A stretch of DNA of 64,000 nucleotides from Caprimulgus europaeus (GCA_907165065.1 OU015524.1:41483295-41547294), one strand, 5' to 3'. Shown: positions 52,775 through 64,000, counted from the first letter of the stretch. Notes: generated from the letters alone by a model not told the origin. Translations and numbers: made by a program.

Positions 52775-55700
52775 AGTGGAGCTTGACTTGCTATTTCAAT
52801 CCTATAAAGAATAGTGTGGCTCTAAGTAACTGTTTATAATGCGAGGCTGAAGGAAGTGAAATGCTTTGCTTCTTCAGTATGTATTTAGTAAGATTTTTTT
52901 TATTATTTTTTTAAAGCATGATTTGACTGCCTTAATGTTTTGGTTTGTTTTTTGGTTTTTTTTCCTGCTACTAGAAACCCACACAATTACTGAACTCAAC
53001 AAATTTACTTATTTCATAATGAAATGATGGAGTTGTAGCTAGTGGCAGATTGCCCCTCAGAGGTATTTTATAAATCCTTGTGGATGATATATAGCATTTT
53101 TTTCCCTTCAAGACTGTCAGGGTTATATCCTTTAGATGCTACAGATGATACCTCAGACCTTCATGCAGAACTGTTGGGAAGATTTTTTCAAAAACTACTA
53201 ATCCTAGATGCTCGAGTTGCCCTCTCCCACTTAGGCAAGGAAGATGCAGGACAACGCCTGTTGTCAAAACTCTGTAGACTTCACCTGGAAAGAGGTCTCT
53301 ATGTCTCACATGGAATTCTAAGGCCCTTGAAGGGCTTTCAGCATCCAGCTTTAGTGCACCTAATGCTGTCAAGTAAAGTAGTAATGGACAGAATGGTACT
53401 CATGAGCACAGCTAGGGCTAAGCAAGCAAACAACATTGCACAAAACACCTTAGTCAAACATAGGCATTGAGATTAGAATATTTTCTTTAACAGAAGAGGT
53501 ACATCAGAGAAATTCAAAGTTGTTTTTTTTGTTTTTGTTTTTTTCTTTTAATCTCATCCCCCACAAATATCTCAGTCCCCTATTACTTTATAAATAAGAG
53601 GGAAACCTTTGATTTTTTGTTTGTTTGTATTATAAGCTTTCACATGTCATGATTCATATTCTTCCATGGGGATATACTAGGAATGCAGAAGGACAGATTA
53701 CCATCTACACACACTAGGAAATTATATTTACATGTCATCACAATGCCTTCTCATTCAGAGGTGGAAAAAAAAAAAACCAAAAACCTGAAATATTTATTAT
53801 AGAGCACAATTTCATCAACTGTTGAATGTAATTGGGCAATCCTGAATCCTCAAATCGCATTCACTACTGTGACAAAAACTTGCTACAAACTAGCAGAGCA
53901 GCCACAACCTCCTGGAGATCAATACCAGGCATAGTGCTCACAACAGAGACTGGGTACATTATCAGATGGTTAGTCTGCGTGGAGCACTGTGATACTGTGG
54001 CTACACTGATGTATTGCATCTGGCTAAATGAACAAAATCCTGAATTTGCTTGCAGGAAAGTTTTCCAAATTAAACAGTTAGGTTTTTGTTTAGAACAAAA
54101 GCACAGCAAACAGAGGAGGATAGGTAATGGCACTGACAACTGGCTACATTTTCAGACCGTATCCAGGAAAACATTTTCCCATAATCCATACTGTAGCTGT
54201 ATTATTAAATATTTCTCTGTAACTATCTCCATAAAGATTCATTTACAGAAGTATCAAACTGCCTCTAGCTCTCATTTCAGCAACTGAACATTTATCATTT
54301 GTAATATAAATTACATCTTTTGGTTTTGTTTTTCCAAAAACTTTCCAACCATAGAAAAGACCTTGCATTCAGTTTGCAAATAACTAATGAAGAAATTCAC
54401 TTCAGCCTACCTTTCTTTACACAAATTGATGCCTCCACCATGAAACCACATACTCTGAACAGGAGAGAGGGTTAATCTTCCATCCTCTCCTATTTTACAC
54501 ACAGTAATTTCAACAATTTATATCCAGGAGAATGACTTTTCCTTGCCCTCACTGAATCTCCTAGCCAGGCTTGCATGCAGAAGGTTGTGTTCCAATGGCA
54601 TTCAACCAAGGCATAAGCAGTAGAAAGTGTTGCAGCATGCTCTTATCCCCTCTTAAAACAACACATAAATAACTTCTGTGCACAAAGTGCCAACCTAAAT
54701 ATGGCACACCAGATTTAGAATAAATGAATTTATTCTGTTTTGCACCCCAACACCATCAGGAGCATATCTCAGTGTATATTCTAAAACATTCTTTGTTGGA
54801 TGGACTGAGGGGAACAGTTTGTGTGTCTAGAGGCGTAGTTGATATACACACTCTCAGCATCTCTAACTGAGAGTTTCACACATTACAGCAGCTGTGCAGT
54901 TCAGTAGAACTGATGTTGTTCTATTGAAGAAAGACACAGAATGAAGTCATGGAGGATGTAGCAATACTGTTGAATGAATTTGCAAAACAGACTATTTTGG
55001 TGTTACCAGGCTCTTTCTTTTCATTCCAATTTACAAATCAATTTAAACATCTGTTACATATTCACAACCTAAGGTACTTAAACATAGCTGAAGATACTGG
55101 CAGAGACTGCATTACATATCCTCCCCCACATACTCTTAACCATACTGCTCCTTATTTTAAAGCTTAATTATATATTTTCATTAAATGAAAAGTTGCCACT
55201 ACAGTAAGGGACAGTAATAATAATAGTAATATTATGTACTCAACTCAGCAACCATGTATTCATATGCACTGAGCAGAGCTTTCATTGCCTTCAATTACCT
55301 CACAGATATTTTGTCTCATCCTTAGAGAACCACATCTGCTGAGAGTACAACCTCTTCTTAATGGCAAACAAGCCATAATATGATAACAGACAAAATTAAT
55401 TAAGGTCATCCAGATCACTTCAAACTTTCTTCTAGCGTCAAACACCTTTTGCACCCCTTCCCCTTCAAGTCACATAACGTCAGCACAGTAATTGCCAGCA
55501 CAAAGCATGGATTGAGGCTTTCTGTCCGCTAAAATCAAGACACAGGGAAGAGGGAAGGTATGAACGCAAGATCTATAATGTTGCAGTATTTATGTAGAAG
55601 AAATTTCCACCTTAGTCATGATAGATTTTTCTTTAGCATTTCAGGATTCGATCCTGAAAACATTCATAACACTAAGACTAAAATCCAAATACTAATGCAA

Positions 55701-56040
55701 GAAAGGGAGGTTGAATAGTTTTAAAGCAGCAACTATAGCTTTGTAATGAAGAGTGTCATATGCATAACAATTTCTTAGACCAGCTTACAAATTAACCAAG
55801 ACATTTTAATCCTTAACACTAAGACTGTAATTTAAGACACCATTGAGCACTGTTTGTGATGTTTCATATGGTCATGGTTGGTTTCCACCATGAAAACCTA
55901 TTTCTGAGACTGCTACTCTGAATTATATTGACAAGCTGTTGGATGCAGGCTATATTACTACAAGTAAGATGAAATTTAAATTTCTTTCAGTAACAGATAT
56001 AAAAATGAATTACACTTGACAATATAACATCATAAAAGGT

Positions 56041-56103
56041 ATAGGTTGGAAGGGACCTTAAAGATCATCTTATTCCAACCCACTTGCCATGAGGAGGGAC
56101 ACA
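56041..56103 (-). mobile_element. CR1 LINE 3' tip, minus strand
   Basis: A 63-bp CR1 3'-end fragment. The plus strand shows ATAGGTTGGAAGGGACC, 'aaagatcatcttattcc' and 'ccatgaggagggacac'. It is the same part of the element as at 10671-10738, lacks the terminal octamer, and is cut off sharply at the 5' side. Confidence 0.92.
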
Positions 56104-57339
56104 TATACAGTTATACGATATCAAGCATGCAGTGAGCTCCCTCCAGAAAGTTACTATTAATCTACTTTAAAATTATATTAATTTTTACCTTACAACAGTT
56201 TCTGTAATAAATTAGGTTCTACTTCTTTTGAATGAAATGTGAAAGGATATTCAATTTCTGGATTTGGTAGCAGAGTGCAGCTGGTAGATGAAAAGAAGAA
56301 AACTTGTGACCTGTTTTGATATAGCTTGCAGCAAGTCAGATGAATTTTATACTGGATTATCCCTGGAGTATTTCATTGCTTTGCTATTAAAACCCAACAA
56401 AGCTGCTACCTCCAAAATAGTCCAAGAGTTTTCAATGTTTCAGTTCAACTGACATTTCTTCCCTAAAGCTGAAGTTACCCGGTTAACATGCACGCGGTAC
56501 TGAAGTAAAAACACATTACTTTGAATGACATTCAGCACTAGAAAATGTAATCTTCATATTGCTCTACAGGGAAATAATGTACACGTAAAAGCTTCCGGTA
56601 ATAGCAGAACTATTAAAAAATAAAGAAAAAAATAAAAGAGCAAAACATGAAAACTTTTTAGGGGACCCAACATTAGAAAACCCTACAGTACTTCTTACGT
56701 GTCACGGAGAATTGCTACCATATGAGTTACGAGTTTGCTTCCATGCTGAGGCACATTTATGAAAGCCACCAAACCGGGCTTCCGTTCTGGAAAAAGCAGC
56801 ATTACTTACTGCAGTCCTGGTCCAACACAAGTAAGCAAACCAAGCACTGTCAGATTAAATATACAGAAACAGATGAAATAAAATCAGTATATCATTCACT
56901 GACTTTGATGTGTATGGGTATGTAAATTGAAAAAAAAAAAAAAAAAACAAGCAAGCAACGATGAACATATCAGACAATGTAGGGTGTAAACACAGGAAAA
57001 CATATTGCTTGGGCAAAACCATCCTCAAGACACGTCCTGGCTTTTGTTTGGTTGGGTCTTTTTTTTTTTTTAAAGTTTCTCCATGTGTGTCAGCAATACT
57101 GAAGTTACAGTTCTATCTGTGACTACTTCTATATATGGTCAATACAGTATGTGCCGGGTTTTGCGTTTTTCCAAAAGTAATCCCCGACAATCAGAAGCCT
57201 GATAATCAGTAAGAAAACCCGCACGAGCAGATCTATAGCCTTGCACACACGAGTCCATTCAGGTTTCTCTGCCCCGAGACTCACACAGCGAAGGGAACAC
57301 AGCTAGCTCTGCTTTTAAGTAAATACTTGGGCTCCACTT
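56104..57339. other. AT-rich sequence flanking the CpG island
   Basis: No gene is recognised. An A run of 18 lies at 56930-56947 and a T run near 57059-57071. Towards the right end the composition rises into the CpG island. A minus-strand donor-like site, GCA/GTAAGTAATG, lies at about 56803 but has no adjacent coding frame that I can support. Confidence 0.5.
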
Positions 57340-58322
57340 CAGACGCTCCTGTGGGTGCGCTGGCAGCGCCCACCCTGCCCACTGAAGCCTTCCCAAACTC
57401 CGGCTGCACGGCAGCCCGCAGCCCGGTACAGCCCCGAGGAACAGCGCGGATCCCAGGCAGGAGGAGACTCCGCGCACCGTGCGCGGGGAGGCTGCGGGGG
57501 CACCGCCCGGCCGGGGGTTCCGCGCACCGCTGCGCACTCCCCACTGCCCCGGCGGGACAAGCCCGGCAGCCGGCGGCACGTCGAGCCTTGCTCGGGGCTC
57601 CCGGTGCGAGCCGCTGCAGGACGGGACAGCCGTGCTGTGCGGCCGAGGTCCCCGATCCCACCGGAGGTGCGAGCACACGGGCGCGTACGGCGTGGCGGCC
57701 GGTACCTCGCCTCGCTCTTCAAGGGGCGCAGCAGCCCTCGGGAGCGGCCGCTCCGCCGAGCCTCACGGGCAGGAGGGCAGCCCCGCCGCGCTCCGCGGAG
57801 CCCCCCGGCGGCCGCATCCGCTGCCACCGCCTCAAGAGCAGCCCCTGGCCTCGGGCGGACGGGGAACAGCAGGCAGAAGGTCCCGGGAGCAGCAAGCAGG
57901 GGGTTCCGCAGCTCTTCAAGACGCCGAGCCCCAGGGACAGTCCCCGCAACTTTCCCCGCGGGAAGCCCCGCTGCGCTGCCGGCTCGGGCGGCGCCGCACG
58001 CCGCTCTCCGCCACCGGCACCGCAGCAGACAAGAGAGAAAAACCAAACAAAAGCCCCTCGGACCCTCCCGCGCCGGCATTCCTCTTCCTACCTTCCCAGT
58101 TCTCAGCGACCCCGAGCCGCTCGCTCCGCGACGCCCGCTCCCCGCGGCGCCCAGGTGGCGTTAGGAGCGCGCTTCCCACGGGCGGCGCGCCCCCGGCGGC
58201 CGGCACATCCCCCGCCGGGCGCTGCCGGGAGGAGGGCGCTCCGCACCCGCCCGCGCCGCTGCCGCCGCCGCACCTGTGCCCGGGCAGCGGCACCGCCCCC
58301 TTCAGGCTCGCCCCCTGGATGG

Positions 58323-58331
58323 GCGGGGGCG
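58323..58331 (+). promoter_or_regulatory. EGR-type / GC-box site
   Basis: GCGGGGGCG matches the EGR1 consensus and overlaps a GC box (TGGGCGGGGG, 58320-58329). It sits inside the CpG island beside the CCAAT box and is a plausible binding site, though such words are common in islands. Confidence 0.45.
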
Positions 58332-58440
58332 CGCCGGGACCCCTCGCACCGCGCCCGCCGCCGGACCGCCCCGCGCCGCCGCCACCGCCCTCCCCATGCA
58401 GCTGCCGCACGAGGGGCACCCTGGCACCGCCGCGCCGCTC

Positions 58441-58445
58441 ATTGG
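58441..58445 (-). promoter_or_regulatory. CCAAT box (minus orientation)
   Basis: The plus strand reads ATTGG within CTCATTGGCC, so the minus strand reads GGCCAATGAG, a good NF-Y site. It lies 30-45 bp from a GC box. NF-Y sites work in either orientation but usually stand 60-100 bp upstream of the start. That predicts a start near 58350-58380 for a minus-strand transcript or near 58510-58540 for a plus-strand one. Confidence 0.55.
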
Positions 58446-58476
58446 CCTGACCGCCGCTGACCTCACGGGGGCCGGC

Positions 58477-58485
58477 CCCGCCCCT
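58477..58485. promoter_or_regulatory. GC box (Sp1-type)
   Basis: CCCCGCCCC followed by TCCCGCCCGCC gives two overlapping Sp1/KLF-type sites next to the CCAAT box. Confidence 0.5.
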
Positions 58486-59956
58486 CCCGCCCGCCGCCCC
58501 GGCCCGGACCGGGAAGGTGCCCCGGGGCCGCCCCGCGGGAAGCCGGGCGGTGGTGGCGGGTCAGGCGGGCTGCGGCCACCGGGCGGCACCTCCGAGGCGC
58601 GATGCCGGGCGGCCGACGTCCCTCAGCGGCCCTGGGCCGGTGGGACACTGCGGGGAGTGGCGGTGCGCGGGCGGGTGGGGATGAGCGGGCGGGGATCTGC
58701 CCGCGACCCCTGGCTCGAGGTGCAGGGGGTTCAAAATAGAGGTTTGCAAAAACCATCCCCTGCCCTTGGCGGCTGCCTGCGAGGTAGAAATGACTCACAG
58801 CAAATGAAATTATGTGAAGTCTTCCCTTCACCTGCAATGGTTTCCTCTCTTTTCTGTTTTTTTTTAGTATCTATTTTATTGGTTTTAATTGAGATGTATG
58901 AGCAGCTATTGCTTGAAGATTGTGGTCCTGCTTGTGGAAAATAAATAATTTTCCGTTGCATATTAAATATGCCTCTTAATGGGGCATATAACATCAACCA
59001 AGTCACATATCATCATATAGCTCCATCATATATTTTAATGTGGTATTGATTCATTTCTAGCAATCTTGCCAAAGACTTGCTTAAAATACTCTCCCCTCTC
59101 AGCTAATCAGGACACGCTACTAACTCATAGAAAGCCAAATAACGTATTAGCGTTTGCCTATGCACAATTAAAGGATGTTGAACCAGAAGAGCATAGGAAA
59201 TTTTTCACATTTTAAAAAGATCTTGTAAATGTACGTGATAAATGTTTACAGCAAACTGAGGTGTCTCATGCTTCCATGTTTCTTCTGTCATAAAAGATTA
59301 ATAAGTTTAACTTGAAATCCTTTGACACAAAGAATGTTCAGAATTTGGCACTTGTTTTGGTGGGCCACGTTGCTTGCGGTGAAACTGCTATGGCAGAAGG
59401 GAGCAGGGTGTATTCTGTTTGCCTGCTGGTGTATTTCTTGGTTACATGTAAGACAAAAGTTTACAAACTGCTACTCTGGAAAATATAAATATAACAGCAA
59501 TATATACTATGGAGGGTTCTAATTCACTATTGATTTTATAAATAATATTATTTCAATTAACTACTACCTTCAGAAAGATTTTTTTTAAGTTGAGGTCCAT
59601 CTTGCACCTTGTGCATTAAGTGAAAATGGATTACCTGCTCGTTAGAGATCCTTTCTCTGCTACAGAAATGCCACCCATCCAGGGTGGTGGGTCTTCTTCA
59701 CCCTTCACACTGTGCTGATGCCACGCTTACGAAAGGGGCTGCATCCTGTGTTCTGATGCCAGGATTTTCACAGAACATGCTGTAAAATCCTTAGTGACAG
59801 GTAGTTGTGACCAGAAACTGTGAAAGAATATATGAAATTTGGGATACTAAATTTTCAACACTTGAAAAAAAGTCTGCTGTTTTTCCAGGAATTCAATGAT
59901 CACTTCATAACAATCTAAAAAATACCTATGGGATGAAACAGCAAAACAAACAAACA

Positions 59957-59959
59957 AAA

Positions 59960-59990
<31 letters not shown>

Positions 59991-59992
59991 AA
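59957..59992 (+). repeat. (AAAT)n microsatellite
   Basis: About nine AAAT units, nearly perfect, preceded by AAAC units. Confidence 0.9.
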
Positions 59993-60507
59993 TAATCTTC
60001 CAAACGAAAAATCAAGACCTCTTGATGCGGCAAGATTCCTCTGTTCTTGAGCTCTCTATATATTTGCTTTACTGCCTATCTATGATTTTCCTTTTCCCTT
60101 GCATCTAAAAATAGCACCAGAAATCACACTATACCCTGTAACCTGAGGCTGGGGTTTCAGAGCAGCCAAGAGCCCCTGGGGCTGAATCGTCTCAGGTGAC
60201 CCTTCAGACCATGGCTTGTCCTTGGAGTTTCTGCTCCTCAGCTGACAAGGGCTCAGAAGTCAGAGGTGAGGTCACAGGATGCATCTCTGTTTTTTAAGAT
60301 TGTAATAGAAATAGTGTATTTCCTTTATGCTGTTGAAGCTGTAGTTGAAAAAAATATAATAGATAATTTGATAATCTTTCCCCTTTGTCTTCTGGTTTAG
60401 CTGTTATATTTGCATAAATGCTTCTCAGTTGTGAGCACAGAAAATACAGCTGAGAGGATCTCAGATTGAGGTGGATAATATATGAACACATGGATCATTT
60501 ACATGGT

Positions 60508-60530
60508 GGGGGGGGGGGGGGATGGGGGGG
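60508..60530 (+). repeat. G-rich homopolymer
   Basis: A G run of about 14 is followed by AT and a further run of seven G. The exact length is likely to be uncertain in the assembly. Confidence 0.85.
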
Positions 60531-62539
60531 AAAATCCCAAATGGTAAATCACAGTATGATTAGACCAGGGTCAAAAAGTACATAGCTTTGTATCCACCAT
60601 AACCTCATTGATTTCTGAGGTTGTGGCAAAAATTATCTCTGTATATGGTGCAGAATGTATTTTAGAAAATACGTTTTTTTAAGAAGCAAGCTGAGATCAG
60701 CTTGACTTTGAATTTGCCTTGCTTTAAGACACATATCAATACTTTATAAATCAGAGCCCAGATCCCTAGTACAATCGTGTACCATAAATACATTTAACCT
60801 TGAGTCATGCAAAGTGAGCCCTTAAAGGAAGTGTATACGCATTAGAATCAATGATCCTAGAAAACACATATTGGATAATGTCTTGTATAAAGAAGTAAGT
60901 GTCAAGACAGTCAAGGAATGGTGTAGGGAAGCCTAGGGGAGGGGAATAAATTTTGCAGTAACACTGCTAAATAATGTCCTTTATGGGAAAAATCCATTGA
61001 CTTTAACAAGATCTTCAGCTGAGCAGAGACCAGAGGTTCAAACCTGCATAGTATAGTTCCTAGGTATAATATTAGTCTTTGCAATATATTCTTAAGAAGG
61101 GACAGAGGTGAAGATTAATTAGAAGACTTGTTTTGTGGGTTTGGTTTTTTTGTTTGTTTGTTTGTTCAAACTAGGAAATACTACTTGATTATCTTTTTTG
61201 AGGTATCTGTGGGAATAAGAAGCAAATCTGGCATCAGAAGTTGCTCATCTCTCAACGTCTAGATTCATTTCTGCTCTCACTGAACAACATAGAACTTACT
61301 TGCTGTATGAGTCTCCTTGGAGGATCAAGACCAAGTCACCATGAGCATGCCAGCCCTCGCAGAGAACAGCACTGCAAGTATGATGGGGATGTACAACTGA
61401 GTACCGGGAGGCTGAGCAACTGGACAGGCTGATGCACAACACATACTTTTCACTGCATGTTGAGGACCGCTGAATTTGCAGCCTCGTCTTTGTTGATGCT
61501 GATTCTGCATCCTTGGCCTCCTGCAATTTTTGTGCCTGTATGCATGCCACTCCTGTTCCCAGAGTCTGTGCAGTCATCCTCTTGATGCTCTCTGGTTGTG
61601 TACCTGGCAACTAAGATCCAAACAAGCTCCTTAGGAAATCAACTCAGTTATCTCTATTGAGCACTCCTTGAAGTTATCCTTGGAGGACCTTCTTGGGCAA
61701 CACCACTTTCTCATCCATGGTGACATTCATCACATGGAAGCAGGAATCACATGGTTTCATTCAGAAGTTCAACAGATTACTATCATCTTTTACTTTTTGC
61801 TCCTTCCTTTTTTTGCTCCTCTGAGACATCAGAACCTCATGTCTGTAGAATTTCTAATTTTAAGCTTCAATTTATTTCTGAATATTTTTTGTCCATTTGT
61901 CTTGCATGACACTGCTGGCCTTGGCTTGAGCTAGCTCACCGTTCTCTTCTGTTTTAAGATCTTTATAATGCCCCTCCATACTTTTTCTTTTGCTAGGCTA
62001 AAGTTGTGCTTTCCTAGTCTTGTTTTGTAACATGAGCCCTCCACTCTTCTGCTTATCCAAGCTGCACTTGTGTATCCTCTTTGGTTTTGAGTTGAGTTTC
62101 CTTCAATATGGGTGAAATTATATACCAGTTTTAGATTAGGTACTAAATATGAACAGTTAGAAAGAGCTCAGAAGTGGTGTGAGTGTCCTGAACTGTAAGC
62201 TGGTGTTCACCTTGCTATTTTCACCACTCCATCACATTGCTGGCTAATAGTTACCTCTGACCAAATAGTACCAATAAGGTTTTGTTTCACTTCTTTTGTT
62301 TCCAGGTGATAACCCCCAGCTCATGGCAGGAATTCCTATATTTGGCTCCTATATGCGTTATCCTGTTTTGTCCTATTGTATTTCTTACTTTATGCTTTAC
62401 TGTGACCTTATGGTCACTCAATTTTTTTTTCATCTGATCACCAGATACTCAGTCAGCACTGGCAGCACCTCTGACCATCATCTCACCAACAACCTCAGCT
62501 GGCAGAGCCCTTCCTTTGGCCAAGGCTGAGTAACTGCTC

Positions 62540-62865
62540 CTCCCTGAGGAACTCCATCATCAGTATCCATCTGGCCTGATGGTTTGTCAGCACAACACCC
62601 CTCATTGTCTCCCTTTTGGCCCATGCCTTACTTTATTGACATTCTTCTACTAATCCTCATCCTCTTCAGCTTAACTAACAATTCCCCATGTGTCACTGTG
62701 CCAAAAGCTTTACTGAGCTCCAAATAGATTAAGTCTGCAGAATTATCCTTGTCAATAAAATTATCTTGTCTAAAAAAAGGGAAGAAGTTAGGCTGCACAA
62801 TCTACTTGTGCTGCATTTTATCTGGTTTCCCACCATGTAAATCAGTGCAAACTATACACCACTCC
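62540..62865 (-). mobile_element. Decayed CR1-like LINE, reverse transcriptase remnant
   Basis: On the minus strand one frame keeps the spaced conserved blocks of a CR1-type reverse transcriptase. An HGGK-like block (about 62850) is followed by NFFPFF, ADLIYLELSKAFGTVTHGEL (from about 62735) and, exactly 56 codons after the LELSKAF leucine, GVPQG (62555-62541). CR1 reverse transcriptases have (V/I)YLDFSKAFDTV and GVPQGS at this distance. Both aspartates of the first block are changed (LDF to LEL, AFD to AFG), and in-frame stops occur before and between the blocks, so it is inactive. The following catalytic aspartate block (F/YADD) was not found. Divergence is much greater than for the other CR1 copies, so this is an old insertion, and an L3-like or other old CR1 lineage is possible. 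Confidence 0.8.
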
Positions 62866-64000
62866 ATAAAGTCAGGTGATCCTTGTAGTGCAAGCAAAAT
62901 CAAAATCAAGGCTCATGATCAAGGTTGTCACTAAGGCCAAACACAGAGCACATCTGAGAAAACAAGACACAATTTGTGGAGTTTTCTACTGTTTAATACA
63001 TCTAAAGAGTATGGTTTCATTCACATTGGACAGTGGCTTTAGAGAATGTCCAACAAGGATGACAGTGATTCACAATTTTCCAAACAGATTATTTCAAACA
63101 TCATTTGATATAACATCTGGATGTTTGTAAGAAAAACATATATGAACAGAAAAGTATGTTCAGATGGAGCCTTGTCTACATAAAACTGGTCCAGTCAAGA
63201 CTGAAATCAAAACAATTAATTAATTAATTAAGCTCAATATTGTTGCTCCCAAATTTTGAAATGGATAGAAAGCAGTAGCAGATCTAAAAATGAGGTAAGG
63301 AGAAATGAAGTTTTCTTAATGTAATACGACAAAAACATATATACACCTCCTTCCTCCTCCCGCACCTGTTCATGCCCAGCAGAAGTATAAACTGAGTGTA
63401 CAGTCTTAGTAGCAGCAGCTCTTCCCTTTAAAAAGGAGATTTTCCATTGGTCATTTTCAGTGTTTTGATTTCACTTATTCTTTTACCTTGCTTGTTTTTA
63501 GCTTGCACCTCTTTCCATGCTGAGGGAACAAGACTCCTAAGGATGCCTCAGCTCAGCCTGAGCAGGACATGTTGTGCAGGACATATGAAAGGAAACTACA
63601 CGAGTAGAGACCCCAGGGGCTCAAGAAGGTGGTAACATTTCTGGTTACTGCATATTGAAAGCTATTTAATCCTACTTCAGAATAAAAAAAAAATAGAGTT
63701 GAAAAAGAATGTCACCAGAGTAAAAGATAGATCAGTAACGCTGTTATGACTCAGTAGCTCACGATAAATTATTTAAACCACTTGTGCTCAAAAATGACCT
63801 TTCAGCCATTGCAAGACAAGAAAAATATTTTCCTTTTTTAACCTCCACAATTCAAATCACACTCCTTCCTTCAAAACCAGATGACCAAGATGTGGGAACT
63901 TGATCATTAATCTCAGACTTTGAAGTACTGAAACACCATCAATCAGATGTAGACAGTGACATCGTAATGGAGAATTTGGAGGAGTGTGAGCAGGCAGAAA
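62866..64000. other. AT-rich non-coding stretch to window end
   Basis: No gene is recognised. An (ATTA)n stretch lies at 63214-63232. Upstream domains of the LINE remnant may extend into the left part but are too decayed for me to see. Confidence 0.5.
63214..63232 (+). repeat. (ATTA)n short tandem repeat
   Basis: Four to five AATT/ATTA units, self-complementary, ending in AAGC. Confidence 0.8.

Larger units (their letters stand above)
46583..56040. other. AT-rich non-coding stretch
   Basis: No gene can be named. The stretch contains the right arm of the long inverted repeat (46733-46763), several T-rich or A/C-rich tracts and a G-rich quadruplex-like motif (52746-52774). A frame of 143 codons on the plus strand (53042-53470, first ATG at about 53084) lies in a patch less AT-rich than its surroundings and is discussed in the findings as a possible decayed coding remnant. 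Confidence 0.5.
57340..58720. promoter_or_regulatory. CpG island, probable promoter and first exon
   Basis: The sequence changes abruptly from AT-rich to about 1.4 kb that is very rich in G, C and undepleted CG dinucleotides (for example CCGCGCACCGTGCGCGGGG near 57470 and GGCGCGCCCCCGGCGGCCGG near 58182), then falls back. In vertebrates this marks a promoter, usually with a first exon. GC boxes, a CCAAT box and an EGR-type site cluster at 58320-58490, and no TATA box is obvious, as usual for island promoters. On the minus strand a fair splice donor (GGGAAG/GTAGGAAG, exon end 58092) lies about 350 bp downstream of the CCAAT box. On the plus strand a fair donor (GCGAG/GTAGAAAT, exon end 58783) lies on the other side. 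A minus-strand gene, a plus-strand gene or a bidirectional promoter are all possible. Open frames of up to 377 codons in several frames reflect lack of stop codons in GC-rich DNA; none has a recognisable domain. Confidence 0.9.
58721..62539. other. AT-rich non-coding stretch
   Basis: No gene is supported. It contains an (AAAT)n microsatellite (59957-59992) and a G run (60508-60530). A patch at about 61240-61620, with a 104-codon frame on the minus strand, is less AT-rich but unrecognised. A Kozak-like ACCATGG at about 60209, followed 55 bp later by a donor-like CAGAG/GTGAGG, was noted but is unsupported. Confidence 0.5.

Noticed and set aside
56875-56947. AATAAA followed by A18 as a processed pseudogene end
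   Set aside because: The spacing from signal to A run (about 48 bases) is too long and the preceding 67-codon frame matches nothing that I recognise.
57327-58944. Very long overlapping frames (up to 377 codons) on both strands in the CpG island
   Set aside because: They occur in most frames at once, several do not begin with ATG, and they consist of Pro/Arg/Ala/Gly-rich sequence without domains. GC-rich DNA has few stop codons, which explains them.
1-64000. CRISPR arrays, operons, phage or plasmid modules
   Set aside because: No regularly spaced repeats, ribosome-binding sites or dense coding are present. The repeats are those of a bird genome.

Overview
This window looks like nuclear DNA from a bird. 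The evidence is a set of CR1 LINE fragments, nearly all cut off at the 5' end, carrying the avian-type CR1 3' tail (a 'ggttggaagggacct' core and ATTCTATG-like terminal octamers), plus two solo endogenous-retrovirus LTRs whose ends (TGTATTGGG...CCACCACA) match bird ERVL-type LTRs as I know them. The sequence is mostly AT-rich, non-coding and free of tandem gene structure. Nothing in it looks prokaryotic, viral-episomal or operon-like. I cannot name the species.

Layout. 1-44.3 kb is AT-rich intron or intergenic DNA with CR1 pieces at 6461-7003, 10671-10738, 12370-12925, 17247-17330 (the only plus-strand copy) and 34342-34604, and many short A/C-rich or G/T-rich tracts, microsatellites and homopolymers. 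44316-46577 holds two related solo LTRs in opposite orientation, 424 bp apart. The first (minus strand, 1152 bp) has a GC-rich minisatellite of about 48 bp. The second (plus strand, 686 bp) has an exact 5-bp target duplication and an internal duplication interrupted by a 31-bp insert that is an inverted copy of sequence outside the LTR. 46.6-57.3 kb is again AT-rich, with one short CR1 tip at 56041-56103. 57340-58720 is a strong CpG island with GC boxes, a CCAAT box and an EGR-type site. It is almost certainly a promoter and first-exon region, but its gene and strand are not settled. 58.7-64 kb is AT-rich and holds a much decayed CR1-like reverse transcriptase remnant on the minus strand at about 62540-62865.

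I found no protein-coding exon that I can name. Long reading frames in the CpG island and in the first LTR come from composition and repeats. A few candidate splice-flanked frames on the minus strand are reported as low-confidence leads. If the CpG island drives a minus-strand gene, most of the window to its left would be that gene's intronic DNA.

The most unusual structure is in the second LTR (45948-46100 with 46733-46763). It looks like a complex template-switch event during replication or repair. A second, small perfect hairpin (43762-43810) may have a similar origin.
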